DNA of 64,000 nt from Martensiomyces pterosporus. Taxonomy: Eukaryota > Kickxellomycota > Kickxellomycetes > Kickxellales > Kickxellaceae. Under the pieces are notes generated by a model that was given only the letters and a program-made list of their open reading frames with translations, did no database searches and had not been told where the DNA came from. The stretch is taken from the NCBI GenBank assembly GCA_025201845.1, contig MU603931.1, positions 124,001 to 188,000 on the forward strand. The letters are read 5' to 3'. A program made the position numbers and the translations under genes. Shown here piece by piece: positions 22,189-32,800 of this stretch. The first letter of the stretch is position 1. Every line of letters starts with the position of its first letter.

Positions 22189-23258
22189 ATGCAAGGACGG
22201 GCATGGACTGATTGGCAATTTACACGCGAGGATTTGAAGCGAACCCCGTCTGTTTCTTGCGGGTGGACGGTTGAGCGAGAGGAGCTCGACAGGGCCAAGG
22301 CCTGTGGCCTGATTTACTCAGCATCGAGGAAACTGCAGCTGCCTCAAATCACTTCCACATCGGCCTGCGTCTTTCTGCACCGCTTCTTTATGCGGCACAC
22401 GCTGAAGGAGTACCACCACTATGTAAGGAAGCAGTTGACTGTAGACACCTGTTTGTAGCTGTGTGGTTTTTGTGTGGTTTTTGTGTGGTTTTTGTGTGGT
22501 TTTCTGCGCGCACGTATGCTTGTGTGCGGTGCCTGGAGACGGAAGACAGGGTGGAGCAGCATCTCTGCACAATACGCTTGCTTCTAAATGTCTTTTATTT
22601 CTGCTGTTTCCAACCGTGCTCTCGCTGCCTGAGCGGCTAGAATATTGCAGCAACGTGTCTGTTCTTTGCTTGCAAGGCTGAGGAAACTCTGCGCAAGCTG
22701 GACGACTTCATCCCTGTGATCGTCTACTACGCCTCCAAGGGCATCCGCAAGGCGCCTCCGGGAACCAGCGAGTTTGAAAAATGGCGTGCAGTCATCCTGC
22801 GCAACGAAATCGTGCTCCTCCAAGCGCTTTGCTTCGACATGGTAATCGACCACCCGCACACGGCGCTGATCGATCTCTCCCAGCTGCTCTCGCTGAACCA
22901 GCCGCTGAGCCAGATGGCATGGAGCTTTATCGCCGATTGCATGCGCCTGCCCCTGTGTCTGGTGTACCCGCCCAAGTCGATTGCCTATGCTTCGCTGTCG
23001 CTGGCAATTAGGGTGGCCTCGTCCGATGTGAGAGGTAGCTTGGACGACGCCTGGCTGGACCGGATCAGCGCGAACCGCACAGAGGTCTCTGAGATCGTCC
23101 AGTGGGTCCTGGAGTTCTATGCCAGGGAGGCGCAGTCGCGGCAGGCGCACGGGTCGTCGGATCACAATGCCGATGTTTCTCCTACTCCGGCATCGTCTCC
23201 CGGGTCCACTACGTCGCCAATGCCGCACGTTCAGCAGTCGCCGTCCGAGACAAAGTAG
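22189..23258 (+). CDS. Transcriptional cyclin (cyclin T/K/C-like), two exons
   Basis: Exon 1 (22189-22422) encodes DWQFTREDLKRTPSV, then CVFLHRFFMRHTLKEYHHY. Exon 2 (22641-23258) starts NIAATCLFFACKAEETLRKL. Joined in phase 0 they restore the cyclin-box core (FFMR...YHHY / IAATCLFFACKAEET), total 283 residues. The 'TPS' start and L-x-LPQ pattern resemble cyclins T, K and Pch1 that partner CDK9/CDK12-type kinases phosphorylating RNA polymerase II; the exact subfamily is uncertain. The second cyclin fold lies at about 130-230, and the last 40 residues are Ser/Pro-rich. The intron carries four 11-base tandem repeats. Confidence 0.9.
22460..22503. repeat. 11-base tandem repeat in the cyclin intron
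   Basis: Four perfect head-to-tail copies of TGTGTGGTTTT inside the intron at 22423-22640. Confidence 0.95.
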
Positions 23259-23403
23259 CAGCAATGCGGCTGCTGCAGCACTCAGACTCTTATACTTGTA
23301 CATTAGTTTTCAGCTTATAGTGTGATACATCATCCCATCTACTAAAACACGCGAAACAAAAAGACAAACGCCCACGCGTGTTGCCTAGCTCATGTCTGTC
23401 TGC

Positions 23404-26313
23404 TTAGTTGCGCCGCATGTTGCTCATGAACTTGCGCAGGTTTTCGTTGATCTTTGTTCGCGTAGCTGTGGCATTGGCAGCCAGAGACGCAAGCACTGGC
23501 GAATTGGTGCCGTCCGTGTTGTGCCCGCTACCATCGACGCTAGGCGAGTCATGTTGCGCCCCCGCCGTTGCGGATGACGACGCCTGTGTGTACGGCAGAG
23601 GGCCAGTGCTGCTGCTGTTGCCGCCAGCCCCCGTGATCCCTAGTGGATCTGGGTGCAGTGAGCTGCTGCTGCTGCCACGATAAAGCTGGCTCTGGGCATA
23701 GTTGCCGCTGCCAGCATCCATGCCACCGCCAGCTGCCTTTCCAGCTACCGACGGTGTGGTGGGCCCGGCAGGCGAGAATCTGAGCTCGCGGCTCGATCCA
23801 CCCGACTTTGACGTATTGCCGCCAAACACCATCCCACTACTCGCATTACTAGCCATACGCGTGTGGTCTCCGGCCCTGCCTTGCAGCTTCTGCGCGGCTG
23901 GTGGAGCCGACGACGATATTCCATGGGATACATGGTCGGGAGCAGCGCCTTTGGCCTCTGGTGTTGCGTAAGCCGACGCCTTCTCGCCCGTCGTCTGCGG
24001 TGTCTTCTGTGCTGCTGCAGCCGCTTCCTGGGCGCTCCTCTGAAGAACGCGGAAGTAGGTAGGCTGGTCAGCCGGCTTGATGCCCTTCAGATTCAGCACT
24101 TGCTGGAACACCTCCCTGGGCGTCTTGGGGAACAGCAGAATGAACCGATCAACAAGGGCATCCGGCGGATCGCTCGCCGCCAAGATGGCCTTGAGCACAG
24201 CCTCGATGCTGCCCACGCCAGTCGACACGATCTTCGTATACGCGACAGGCGGCGGCGACTTCACACTGTCTCCCATTGATGGCATCTCCAGCAGCGTCGA
24301 TTTGAGTGCCTGTGCATCCAGCAGCAGCTGCTCCGCGCCCACCTCCGATATCTGCCCGCACTTGTTGATGGCCGACATGTATCGCTCGGCAAATCTGGTG
24401 GCGAACTTGTCGCAGTACGAGCGGAAGTACCTTGTGCCACTCATGCCCTTTCTGATGCTCTGCGCCGAGGCCTCGAGTGCCGATGACACCAGCAACACGT
24501 AGCCAGACTGGTCCCCGACCATCTGCAGGCTTTGCCAGGGCACCTGGCTCAGTGCTGTAAATGCCGGCTCGCACATTGCCTCAACACCAGATACCAGCAC
24601 CTTGATGCTCGTATTGATGCTTCCCAGCAGGGCCTCCCTGCATGCAGCGAACGACACTTTGGTCTTGAACTCGGGATCCACTTTCTCGACGATCTTCTGC
24701 TCGAGCTGCGATGCCACCGACGCACAGTAGTCGGCCGTATTGACGATCAGGCACACATGCTTGAGGTCATCCAAGATGGTGGCCGTCGACGTGCTAGCTG
24801 TAATACGGGGCAGTTTGTGGACCAGCACGTCGCGTGCATAGCTACACAGGTACTGGCTGAACACCTGCGACAGATCGACCATCGCTTGGCCCGTAGACAT
24901 CGAAGCACACTGCCTGAGGGATTCGCGGTACTGGTACAGGATATCCGTGCTGGAGGCCAGCACGCTGAGCGACGGGTCATCGTCGATGGAAATAGGCTCC
25001 TTCTGGAACCTCTCGATCATCGCCGCAAACCTCGTTTGCTCCCCACGGATGAAAATCGACATGTACGGCTCGAACGCACACGATACGGTTCCGGTAAACG
25101 AAACCGCAGCCCTTCCTGTCCCTTCATAAACAAACTCTGGCGACTCCTGCTGGGTGTTGGCCGAGCCAGGCCGCTGGATGATGCCAAACTTCTTATTGCA
25201 CTGCGTCTCAAACGCCAGGGTATCCGACAAAGCTGCCATCAGGTGCTCCACGGTAATGTCGCCCTTGGTCGCCATGATCTCGCTCAAGTGGTCGCGCGTC
25301 GCCACGGAGAACCTCCTACTAAGCTCCTCGCTCGCCTGCCACGACTCCGGAAACACCCCCGCATGCTCATCCGAGTAGTTCCTCAAGATGCGCCGAAGCC
25401 ACGCATATCTCCTCGAGATGTTCTCCAGCTGCGAGACATCGTCGTTGAGCTGGAAGATGGCCGAATAGGCACGCAGCTGCAAGTCGCAGTAAAAGTCCAC
25501 CACGCTGGCCTTGTCGCCCAGTGCATCTGCACACAGACAGGCGTCGTGCATCACCTGCGTGTCGCCGACCAGCAACCCCTGGGCATCAAACCCGCGCTCC
25601 ACCTCACGGAACACCTGCGACGACAAGGTGCGCTGCAGCGTAGCCGCGGTTTCGTCCAGGGTTGAGATTTGGCGGATCTTTGAGTACTCGCTAAAGCTCT
25701 CCCTCAGCCCAGCAACAGCCTGCAAGACCTGCGCGGCCTCCAAATACTTGCTCTGCTCCGTCAGTATCTTGAGCTGCTCAATGGCTCCAATGAGCATCTG
25801 CAGTCTTTTCATGGTAGTCATAGTCTGCGTCAGGTTGCGCTTGGCAAAGTCGAGCGACTTGATATCCTGCGTAATGTCAAACACCATGCGCTCCGACGTT
25901 CTTGCCTTAGCCTTCATTTCCGAGATCCTGTCGTACAGATCTTTGATCGCCGCCTTGGTCTCCTCGAGGTTCTGCGTCTGCGCTGCACTGCCATTTGACT
26001 GTGCTCGCAGGATCTGGCGTATGTCCTGGTTGGTCGTCTGCATGCGCCGGCGGAGATTCTCCAGAGCAACGTCGACGCCCTCCAAGGACCCTTCGTCGGG
26101 AAACAGCCGGTCGACGTAATGCGCCGGCGAGAAGTCTACGCTGTCCAGGTGTCCTGACATAGGTCCGCCTGTGCTCTTGCCGCTGGCACTTCTGTTCATA
26201 CTCGGCCGCTTGTCGCTGCTCCTGGTGCTGGCAACTTTGCCGTTGGTGCTGCTGCTGTTGTTGTTCCTGCCCAAAGGCACTGTGCCTCCTGGCTGAGGCC
26301 TTCCACGCGACAT
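23404..26313 (-). CDS. vps53: Vps53, GARP tethering complex subunit
   Basis: Single-exon protein of 969 residues. The N-terminal family signature is present at about residues 55-120: YVDRLFPDEGSLEGVD, then LRRRMQTTNQDIRQILR. Coiled coil and the KSLDFAKRNLTQTMTTMKRL segment follow, and helical Vps53 sequence continues to about residue 780. GARP (Vps51-54) tethers endosome-derived vesicles at the trans-Golgi. The last 190 residues are a Ser/Gly/Ala-rich low-complexity tail, longer than expected from the core family. A basic Ser/Asn-rich stretch of about 50 residues precedes the domain. Start chosen at the first Met of the frame. Confidence 0.93.
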   Translation of the reverse strand: MSRGRPQPGGTVPLGRNNNSSSTNGKVASTRSSDKRPSMNRSASGKSTGGPMSGHLDSVDFSPAHYVDRLFPDEGSLEGVDVALENLRRRMQTTNQDIRQILRAQSNGSAAQTQNLEETKAAIKDLYDRISEMKAKARTSERMVFDITQDIKSLDFAKRNLTQTMTTMKRLQMLIGAIEQLKILTEQSKYLEAAQVLQAVAGLRESFSEYSKIRQISTLDETAATLQRTLSSQVFREVERGFDAQGLLVGDTQVMHDACLCADALGDKASVVDFYCDLQLRAYSAIFQLNDDVSQLENISRRYAWLRRILRNYSDEHAGVFPESWQASEELSRRFSVATRDHLSEIMATKGDITVEHLMAALSDTLAFETQCNKKFGIIQRPGSANTQQESPEFVYEGTGRAAVSFTGTVSCAFEPYMSIFIRGEQTRFAAMIERFQKEPISIDDDPSLSVLASSTDILYQYRESLRQCASMSTGQAMVDLSQVFSQYLCSYARDVLVHKLPRITASTSTATILDDLKHVCLIVNTADYCASVASQLEQKIVEKVDPEFKTKVSFAACREALLGSINTSIKVLVSGVEAMCEPAFTALSQVPWQSLQMVGDQSGYVLLVSSALEASAQSIRKGMSGTRYFRSYCDKFATRFAERYMSAINKCGQISEVGAEQLLLDAQALKSTLLEMPSMGDSVKSPPPVAYTKIVSTGVGSIEAVLKAILAASDPPDALVDRFILLFPKTPREVFQQVLNLKGIKPADQPTYFRVLQRSAQEAAAAAQKTPQTTGEKASAYATPEAKGAAPDHVSHGISSSAPPAAQKLQGRAGDHTRMASNASSGMVFGGNTSKSGGSSRELRFSPAGPTTPSVAGKAAGGGMDAGSGNYAQSQLYRGSSSSSLHPDPLGITGAGGNSSSTGPLPYTQASSSATAGAQHDSPSVDGSGHNTDGTNSPVLASLAANATATRTKINENLRKFMSNMRRN

Positions 26314-27063
26314 GTGCGATATTGCAAGTATGAGGACGAAGTGAGGGGGACAGTGCTATCTGCCTAGCCTCGGCATGCCAGCATTCCTTTAGACAGCGGT
26401 AAAATGGTGCGAGTTTTTCAGCAGCAGCCACACGCTGGCTTGTGTACGAGCATTAGCCGGTGATGCCAATATGGCAGTGTGGTGGTGACTTGCCAGGCCA
26501 GCCAATAAAAGGCAGCCCTGGTTTGTTCACACATTGGAGTCGTGGCAGCAGTATGCCGCTGGGTCTCCGCTTCTCCAGACACGCTGTGGAAGGGGACTGC
26601 ATCGCAGAGGGGAGGGAGCAGACAGAAAGCAGCTGGAGCACGCATACGAGACAAGAAAGCAGGCAAAAGAGCCGCCTTGCGTAGAACCATCACCGCTGAA
26701 AATGGAAATGAAAGAGAGCCATGGCTGCAGAGACATTGGTGGCTAAATATAAAGAAATAGAGAAAGGGGTAGATGCAATAGCTATTTAGATACTTGAAGT
26801 TGTAAGGAAAGAAGAACAGATATAGGTCGCTCGAAATGCGAAAGAGCTGCCGTTGGTTTGAAGATGACATCCAAAGATGCACACAGCAAAGTCAAAGAGA
26901 GAGCAAAAGATAAGCAGCTGGCAAGTACACAGTACGCTGCAGCAGCCCCAAGTTGGGTGAGCGGTGCCCTCCTTTTCCCCTCCAGTGCCTATATAAACTC
27001 AATGGTGCTGCTGGTAGCCTCTTTGGATGTGCGGTTGCTTGTGTGGAAATGGGTGTGCAGGGC
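26314..27063. other. Intergenic between vps53 and chs7
   Basis: About 750 bases. vps53 starts at 26313 on the minus strand and chs7 ends at 27064 on the same strand, so this holds the vps53 promoter and chs7 terminator. No gene recognised. Confidence 0.4.
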
Positions 27064-28603
27064 TCAGTAAGGCGGGTAAGCCTGCTGCTGGTAGTGCTGC
27101 TGCTGCTGCTGCTGGGGGTATCCCCCCTGGCCACCATACTGCGAGTTTGTGTGAGCAAAGGAAACGCCCGCATTGCCGATGGTGTTAGCAGCCTGGCCAG
27201 CATAGGGAGCAAACTCATCATCCTCGTTAAGCAGCTCCTTGACCTCCCACACGTTGCCCTTTCCGCCGACGCTGAACTCCAAGTCCTCCTTAGTGATCGA
27301 ATCCCAGTACTTGTAGATCATCATAACCGACAGCAGCGTGCAAATGGTGCCAAAGAACACGCCGTCGACGTAGTGCTTGATGGCGTCGCAAATCTTGTTG
27401 CTGAGGAAGATCTGGATGACCTGTCCGATGATGAAGAACACCAAAGCGAAGCAGATGTTTCCAAGCGGCCAGTACTCGTCCAGGGTGTTGACCACAAGGA
27501 TGATCTGCAGAATAACGTAGATGAACAGGCACAGCGGGTTGAAGATGAAGTACACGATGAAGAGTCCGATCGGGTGGGCCTTTGAGAACGACGCAATGTC
27601 CTTGAACGTAGCAATCGCGACAAAGTACATGACTCCAAAGATGACCAACGAGGTAAGGCGGAACGACCAGAGCGACACGGCTGTTCCATCCTCAGCCCAC
27701 TGGAAGCCAATGAATCCGTTAAGCATCAGGCACCAGCACATGGCGCTGGTGAGTCCCAAGTACGCAGCGACAAAGTACTATTTGAAAGCACAGGCACATC
27801 CCGCGCGGCATGTTTTGCGGCGATTGGTAGGCAACATTGCGCCAGAAACACAACAGGGCAGGCAACAAGATACAATGCAAATTAGTAATAAGGAAAGCAG
27901 CCTCCATTGTGCTCGTCGCACTAGGCAACTGCCCTCTTGCGTCTTGCAGAAAAAAAACCATGCTTTGTACGCTGGCAATAAAAGGAAGGCAAGGTCTATG
28001 TGGATCCCAACAAAAAACACAACAACACGGCACAGCAGCACAAAGGCTGTGCTGGGCCAAGAGGGGGTGTGGGAAGCGATGGCGATTGTGCTGGCGAATA
28101 AACATATGCTGCTTCTGCTGGCCGTGCGCTTTTGCATTGACCACTGCTGCATACGTTGGAGCGGATGCCATACAGGCCAGCCGAGAGTAGCAGCCTTGGC
28201 CCACACAGCTACTCCCAGCAAGCACGGGCCTGGGGGAGGGGGTGTCTGGAGCCAGCACCTGGCGTATACTTACAGGATAGACAACCGACGAGATGGGGAT
28301 GATGCCCGAGATGGTGATAAAGTCAAGGACAGTCATGAGGAAGTAGAGGTAGAAAAAGAGAACCATCTCCTTGCGGCCGACCGCAGTGTACTTGGAGCGC
28401 ACATGGAAAATCATAATCACTGTCATGAACAGCGCAATGATATCGATGATGAGCGACGCCGCCTGGAAGATGAGTGCGCTTCTGACCTCGATGTTACGAG
28501 CGTAGCAGGTCGGCTCGTAGCCAATTTGGTCCTTGCCCAGCAGCGGGCAGGCTGCCATTTGCACCGTGTTGCAGATTTGGTCGTAGTAGCCGAACTTGTA
28601 CAT
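27064..28603 (-). CDS. chs7: Chs7, chitin synthase export chaperone, two exons
   Basis: Multi-pass ER membrane protein which in yeast is needed for Chs3 to leave the ER. Exon 1 (28603-28274) encodes MYKFGYYDQICN..., then TISGIIPISSVVYP. Exon 2 (27777-27064) begins YFVAAYLGLTSAMCWC, so the family motif 'YPYFxAxxLGLTSA' spans the junction (GTAAGT/AATAG, phase 0). Total 347 residues. Conserved pieces include GFIGFQWAEDGTAVSLW, IKHYVDGVFF and MMIYKYWDSITKEDLEF. About seven membrane segments are seen, and the C-terminal tail is Gln/Tyr-rich. The 496-base intron is long for this window. It is divergent to a class IV-type chitin synthase gene, its known client class. Confidence 0.96.
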
Positions 28604-29837
28604 GGCTCAGTTAGCGCCCTTTTGCTCTTATTACTAGCTGCGTGTGTGGGTGTGGTTTGGTGAGGGGTGGTCTGTTTGGGTCTGGGCTAAGAGGCGTTCC
28701 TGTAGCTAGCAGAGGAGGCAGTGCGCTGTGGCTGTGCTGTGCTGTGCTGTGCTTCGTTTCTCCCTAAATGCTATAAATTAAGCAGCACCCCAAAAAGAAG
28801 GAGAGAGAGAAGGAAGATGTGGAATTGAGGCTGTGGAATGGAAAAAAAGGTTTGAAAATGAGACAGCGTGAGGAGAAAAGAGAAAGACAGAAGCTCCCGA
28901 GCCAGTGTAGAAATATGGAAAGGACGGGGGAAGAAGCAAGGTCCAAACGGGAGAGAAAAGAGCAACCAGGCCAGAGGCTAATAAAAGCAGGCGAAAAAGG
29001 AGCCCAGCCAGAAGCTATCCACTATTGTTCGCTGCTTGCAGGAGAGTGAGTAGCATTGGGTGGCTCGCTGCACATGGCGCCTGCTATATTTAGAACTGTT
29101 GGAAGCTCGCCTACGCAATGTCGATTGGTTGGCCACACTGCTGTCCAAGATGAAAGGCAAGGCTCACGCCAACGTGGCTCCGACGTAGTCAGAGCTAACC
29201 AGCGCCTTTGTTTGCGGCCTTTGGGCTGCTTCTTGCCCAGAGCCATGGCCACACACAAAGCCATGGCCACACAAGCTGATCCAGGCCAGATGCACGCCAT
29301 GGTAGGAGCAGATATGCTCGCATCTTGCCGCAAAAACCCCGATCCACCTGCTTGCCCCACATTTCTTTCCCCAAACATACACGTCCTCTCTCTCGGATAC
29401 AAGGTGCATGCGAACCAGCCTGACTCGAAATCACACAGTGTGTGGGGGAGGGAGAGAGTCGGCAGAGTCGGCCTGCAATGTCAGCATTGACGTGGACGCG
29501 CTGGCACCATTGCTACTGCCATTGCTAGTTGATGTGCACTCCATCTAGGCATTTTCAGCGCCGAAAATGTCCCAACTACTGCTGCTTCCCCTCGCATATT
29601 TGCTTCTCCGTGTGCCTACATGCTGCCAGGCCGCATCTGCCATCCGCTTGGAATGTTGTCGTCGAGCACTACATAAACCACACACCGGTGCTCTCGGCAT
29701 TGCGGACAACGACTATTTCCTTCGCCTCTACCCCCGCGAGTGACTGATGCTTCCTAGCTATTCCGCCCACCCTCGATCCAAACAACCACACATTCTATTC
29801 TTATTCGCACTCACAGCTAGATCTCAAAACAAGCAAG
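28604..29837. promoter_or_regulatory. Shared divergent promoter region, chs7 / ankyrin-chitin synthase
   Basis: 1.23 kb with no gene recognised, flanked by start codons facing outwards. It contains a GCTGT repeat (28731-28750), a purine-rich stretch (28790-28990) and a repeated GCCATGGCCACAC element near 29240-29270. Regulatory role is inferred from position only. Confidence 0.5.
28731..28750. repeat. GCTGT microsatellite
   Basis: Four perfect 5-base units upstream of chs7, about 130 bases from its start codon. Confidence 0.8.
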
Positions 29838-32800
29838 ATGAAGGGCCCAGAGAGTGTTCGCAATAAATCACAGCCGAGTCGCAGCAGCAGGTTTGATTTA
29901 GCCAGCCATGAAATCACCTCCACCTACACGATGTCTAAAATCGACCGAGCGTCCTTGGCAACCTCAGCACGCAACACTTCCGAGAACGTCCACGAGCTTT
30001 TACATGCCTGTATCAACAACAACCTTGGGGCATTTCTTTCTCGGCTAGAGCGTGCACAGACACGTTCCACGGCGCTGATTAGGTTCAGACACGGCCTCAC
30101 TCCGCTCACCATCGCTTGTAGATACAGCGCCGTGAGGGTAGCACGCTGGATATGCGCAAACGATAGCGCAGCGCTAGAATGCAAAGGTGCGTCAAACTCT
30201 ATTTAAAGCCGTCGACCAACGAATGCTGGGGAGCACTGGTTTGGCGAGAATGGAGTGGCACAGAATCATCGCCATCTCGTGCACTAAAAATAATTCCTTT
30301 GTGGCTGCCTGTATATTTAGACTCTCGAGGCAACACGGCCTTGCACCATGCGATAGCCACCGGACACAGCAGATGCGTTGATGCCCTACTTGAAGCAGGG
30401 GCGTCGGTGCAGAGCAGAAACAGCGAGGGCGTAGCGCCCATGCACCTGGCTGCGTACCATGGCCACAAAGCCATCGTCAAACGCCTGCTGCAGCACAAGG
30501 AGTCCACGCTAGATTCGCGGGACAGCACGGGCAAAACCCCACTGATGCTCGCATCCTTCCGAGGGCGCACACCGGTGGTGTCGATGCTTTTGAACAACAG
30601 AGTGCATGTCAACTTGCAGGACAAGGCAGGGTGGACGGCGCTGATGTATGCTGCATTCACGGGCCGGATCGCCATCTGCCGCGAGCTATTGGAGTACGCT
30701 GCAGCGCGGATGATTGTGGAGTACAGAACAGGCAAGTGCGCTGCTGATTTAGCACAGGAGGCAGGATACTACGAGGTAGCTGACATTCTCGATAACAAGG
30801 AGGTCGCCACGAGGACACCAAGCCTCCTTGAGGGAATGTACATGCCGAAACTCAGACCAGCATCCCGAACCACCATTGACACCACGGATGCCAGTATGCT
30901 GAAGACGCCGCTGCGCACTCCGGTGGCAACAAAAAGGACGCCTGCACAGCACCCTACGCCGTACTCTCAACGACGGCATCGCAGCACATCGCCGCCTGCA
31001 CCCCAAAAGATGTCGCAGAGCACGAGTGCCCCATCTGCGGTGTTTGGATCCCCGATGATACCGTATCCGCACGCAAGTAGCCAGCCACAGGCGCCATCAA
31101 AGCAATCATCGTATGCCCCGCCTCAGCAGATACCACCGCCTGCCATCCCAGCACCGTCAGCACAAAGGCCATCTCCAGCACAGAGTTCAGGCTTGCGTAG
31201 GTCGCAGCCCAAAGCCACAATCAAACCTGGCAATCTGGCTCCCCAAAATGCTTCAAGGGGCAAGCCATCAGGCCAAGCTGGTGCCGCTTCCCAAAGTGCA
31301 TACCGCAAGCCAGGTGCCCACACCAGCGCCAAGCCAGACACGCAGTTACAGCAGCAGAAAAAGCATCAGTCTCAAAAGAGCATCCTCTCGCTGGTAAAGC
31401 AGCAGCAGCAGCAGCAGCAGCAACAGGGGGGCCATATCGGGCACAAACCACCTTTGAAATATCCCCCTCCAAGTCAGCACAGCGGCAGATTGTCTAGTCG
31501 GCCATCTAATATCTCTGGTAACCCGATCCAGAATGCTGGCAGTTCGCACGGGACAGAGCTGCCAGATGGCTGCTTACGCCGAGACAGCTACGTACCAATG
31601 GCGGTGCCTGGGAGTTTTCCTCACTTACAGGGTGCCAGCACTTCGAAGCGGGACAGTCAAAACATATGTTCGTTTGCAGTGCCTCCGCCTCCGCCTCTGC
31701 CTCCACACCCGATTGGAGCTGCTTCAGCGGCTGCGCCACCACACAAGCCCAGCCCATTACATACACCAATCACTGTGATACCAGATCCCCTGGGAATCAC
31801 ATCGAGCCAGCGCATCCTTTCAAGTGGCCAGTATGCCGCCAAGCCCCAGAGCATATCGGGCAGGATCATGGACAGCATCTCACGCGCTTCTCTCAAGTAC
31901 CTGGACTCACGAACCGACCAAGCTCTTAAGCGAGAATCAGCGCAACAGCGACTGTCAAGCAGGCCCATCCTAGACACCAGCACACAGCCACCCAACGAAG
32001 TGCCAGAAAGCTCTCGTACAACGTGTCTGCAAAAGCTAGCGAGGTACGCAAAAATTGGATCCCGCAGGCGGCGCAAAACCACGTCGTCAGCACCAAGGAG
32101 AACACACACACTGCAGGATCCATACAAGAAATACCACGACAGCACCTGGATCCGCCCGTACTGGCGGGTGTTTTCTCGGATCGTTACCCTGTGGATGCCC
32201 GACCTGATCCTCAACAAGCTACTCAAGAAAGAGACGCCAGAGAAGCGACAAGCGTGGCGTGAGAAGATCGCGCTCTGCTTCATCATCTTGCTCATCACTG
32301 GTTTGACTGCGCTGATCTCATTCGGGCTCTCCTCACTATTCTGCCACCCCGTTGACCCGATCTCCCTGCATGTGCTGTCTGAGAAGCACGGGGCTAATGC
32401 GACCGAGAAGCTGACCGTTGTGCGTGGCCGCATATACGATGTGAGCAACCCAGCCGATCAGCTTGCCTTGCGCTTGTCCAAATCGCAGTATGGCCATGAT
32501 TCGAGTAGCCTGTTTGCGCCATTTCCAGAGGAGACCAGGCAGTGCAGGTTCTGGCCCAAGGAAATGTCAGCAAGCAGCTGCTACAGCGTGTTTGGAGAAA
32601 ACCCAGGCTGCACGTCATCCAAACCAGTGTTGGACACCCTGCGCAGGCTCAGAACGAACAAGTGGGTCGTGTACCAGTGGAGCGACGTCCTGAGAGAAGG
32701 CAATCCAGAGAAGCTGTTTGTGTACAACGAATTTGTTTTTTCGCTCAAGGCGTACTTCACGGGCACCGGCACAGAAGGTGGCTATGGCGAGCACTTTGGC

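Noticed and set aside
22338..22640. Lys/Thr/His repeats in a minus-strand frame
   Set aside because: This is the TGTGTGGTTTT intron repeat translated on the wrong strand.
24532..25665. A 377-codon plus-strand frame
   Set aside because: It is antisense to conserved Vps53 coding sequence and has no domain; it is a shadow frame.
27521..28663. A 380-codon plus-strand frame
   Set aside because: Runs antisense through both chs7 exons and the long intron; no domain.
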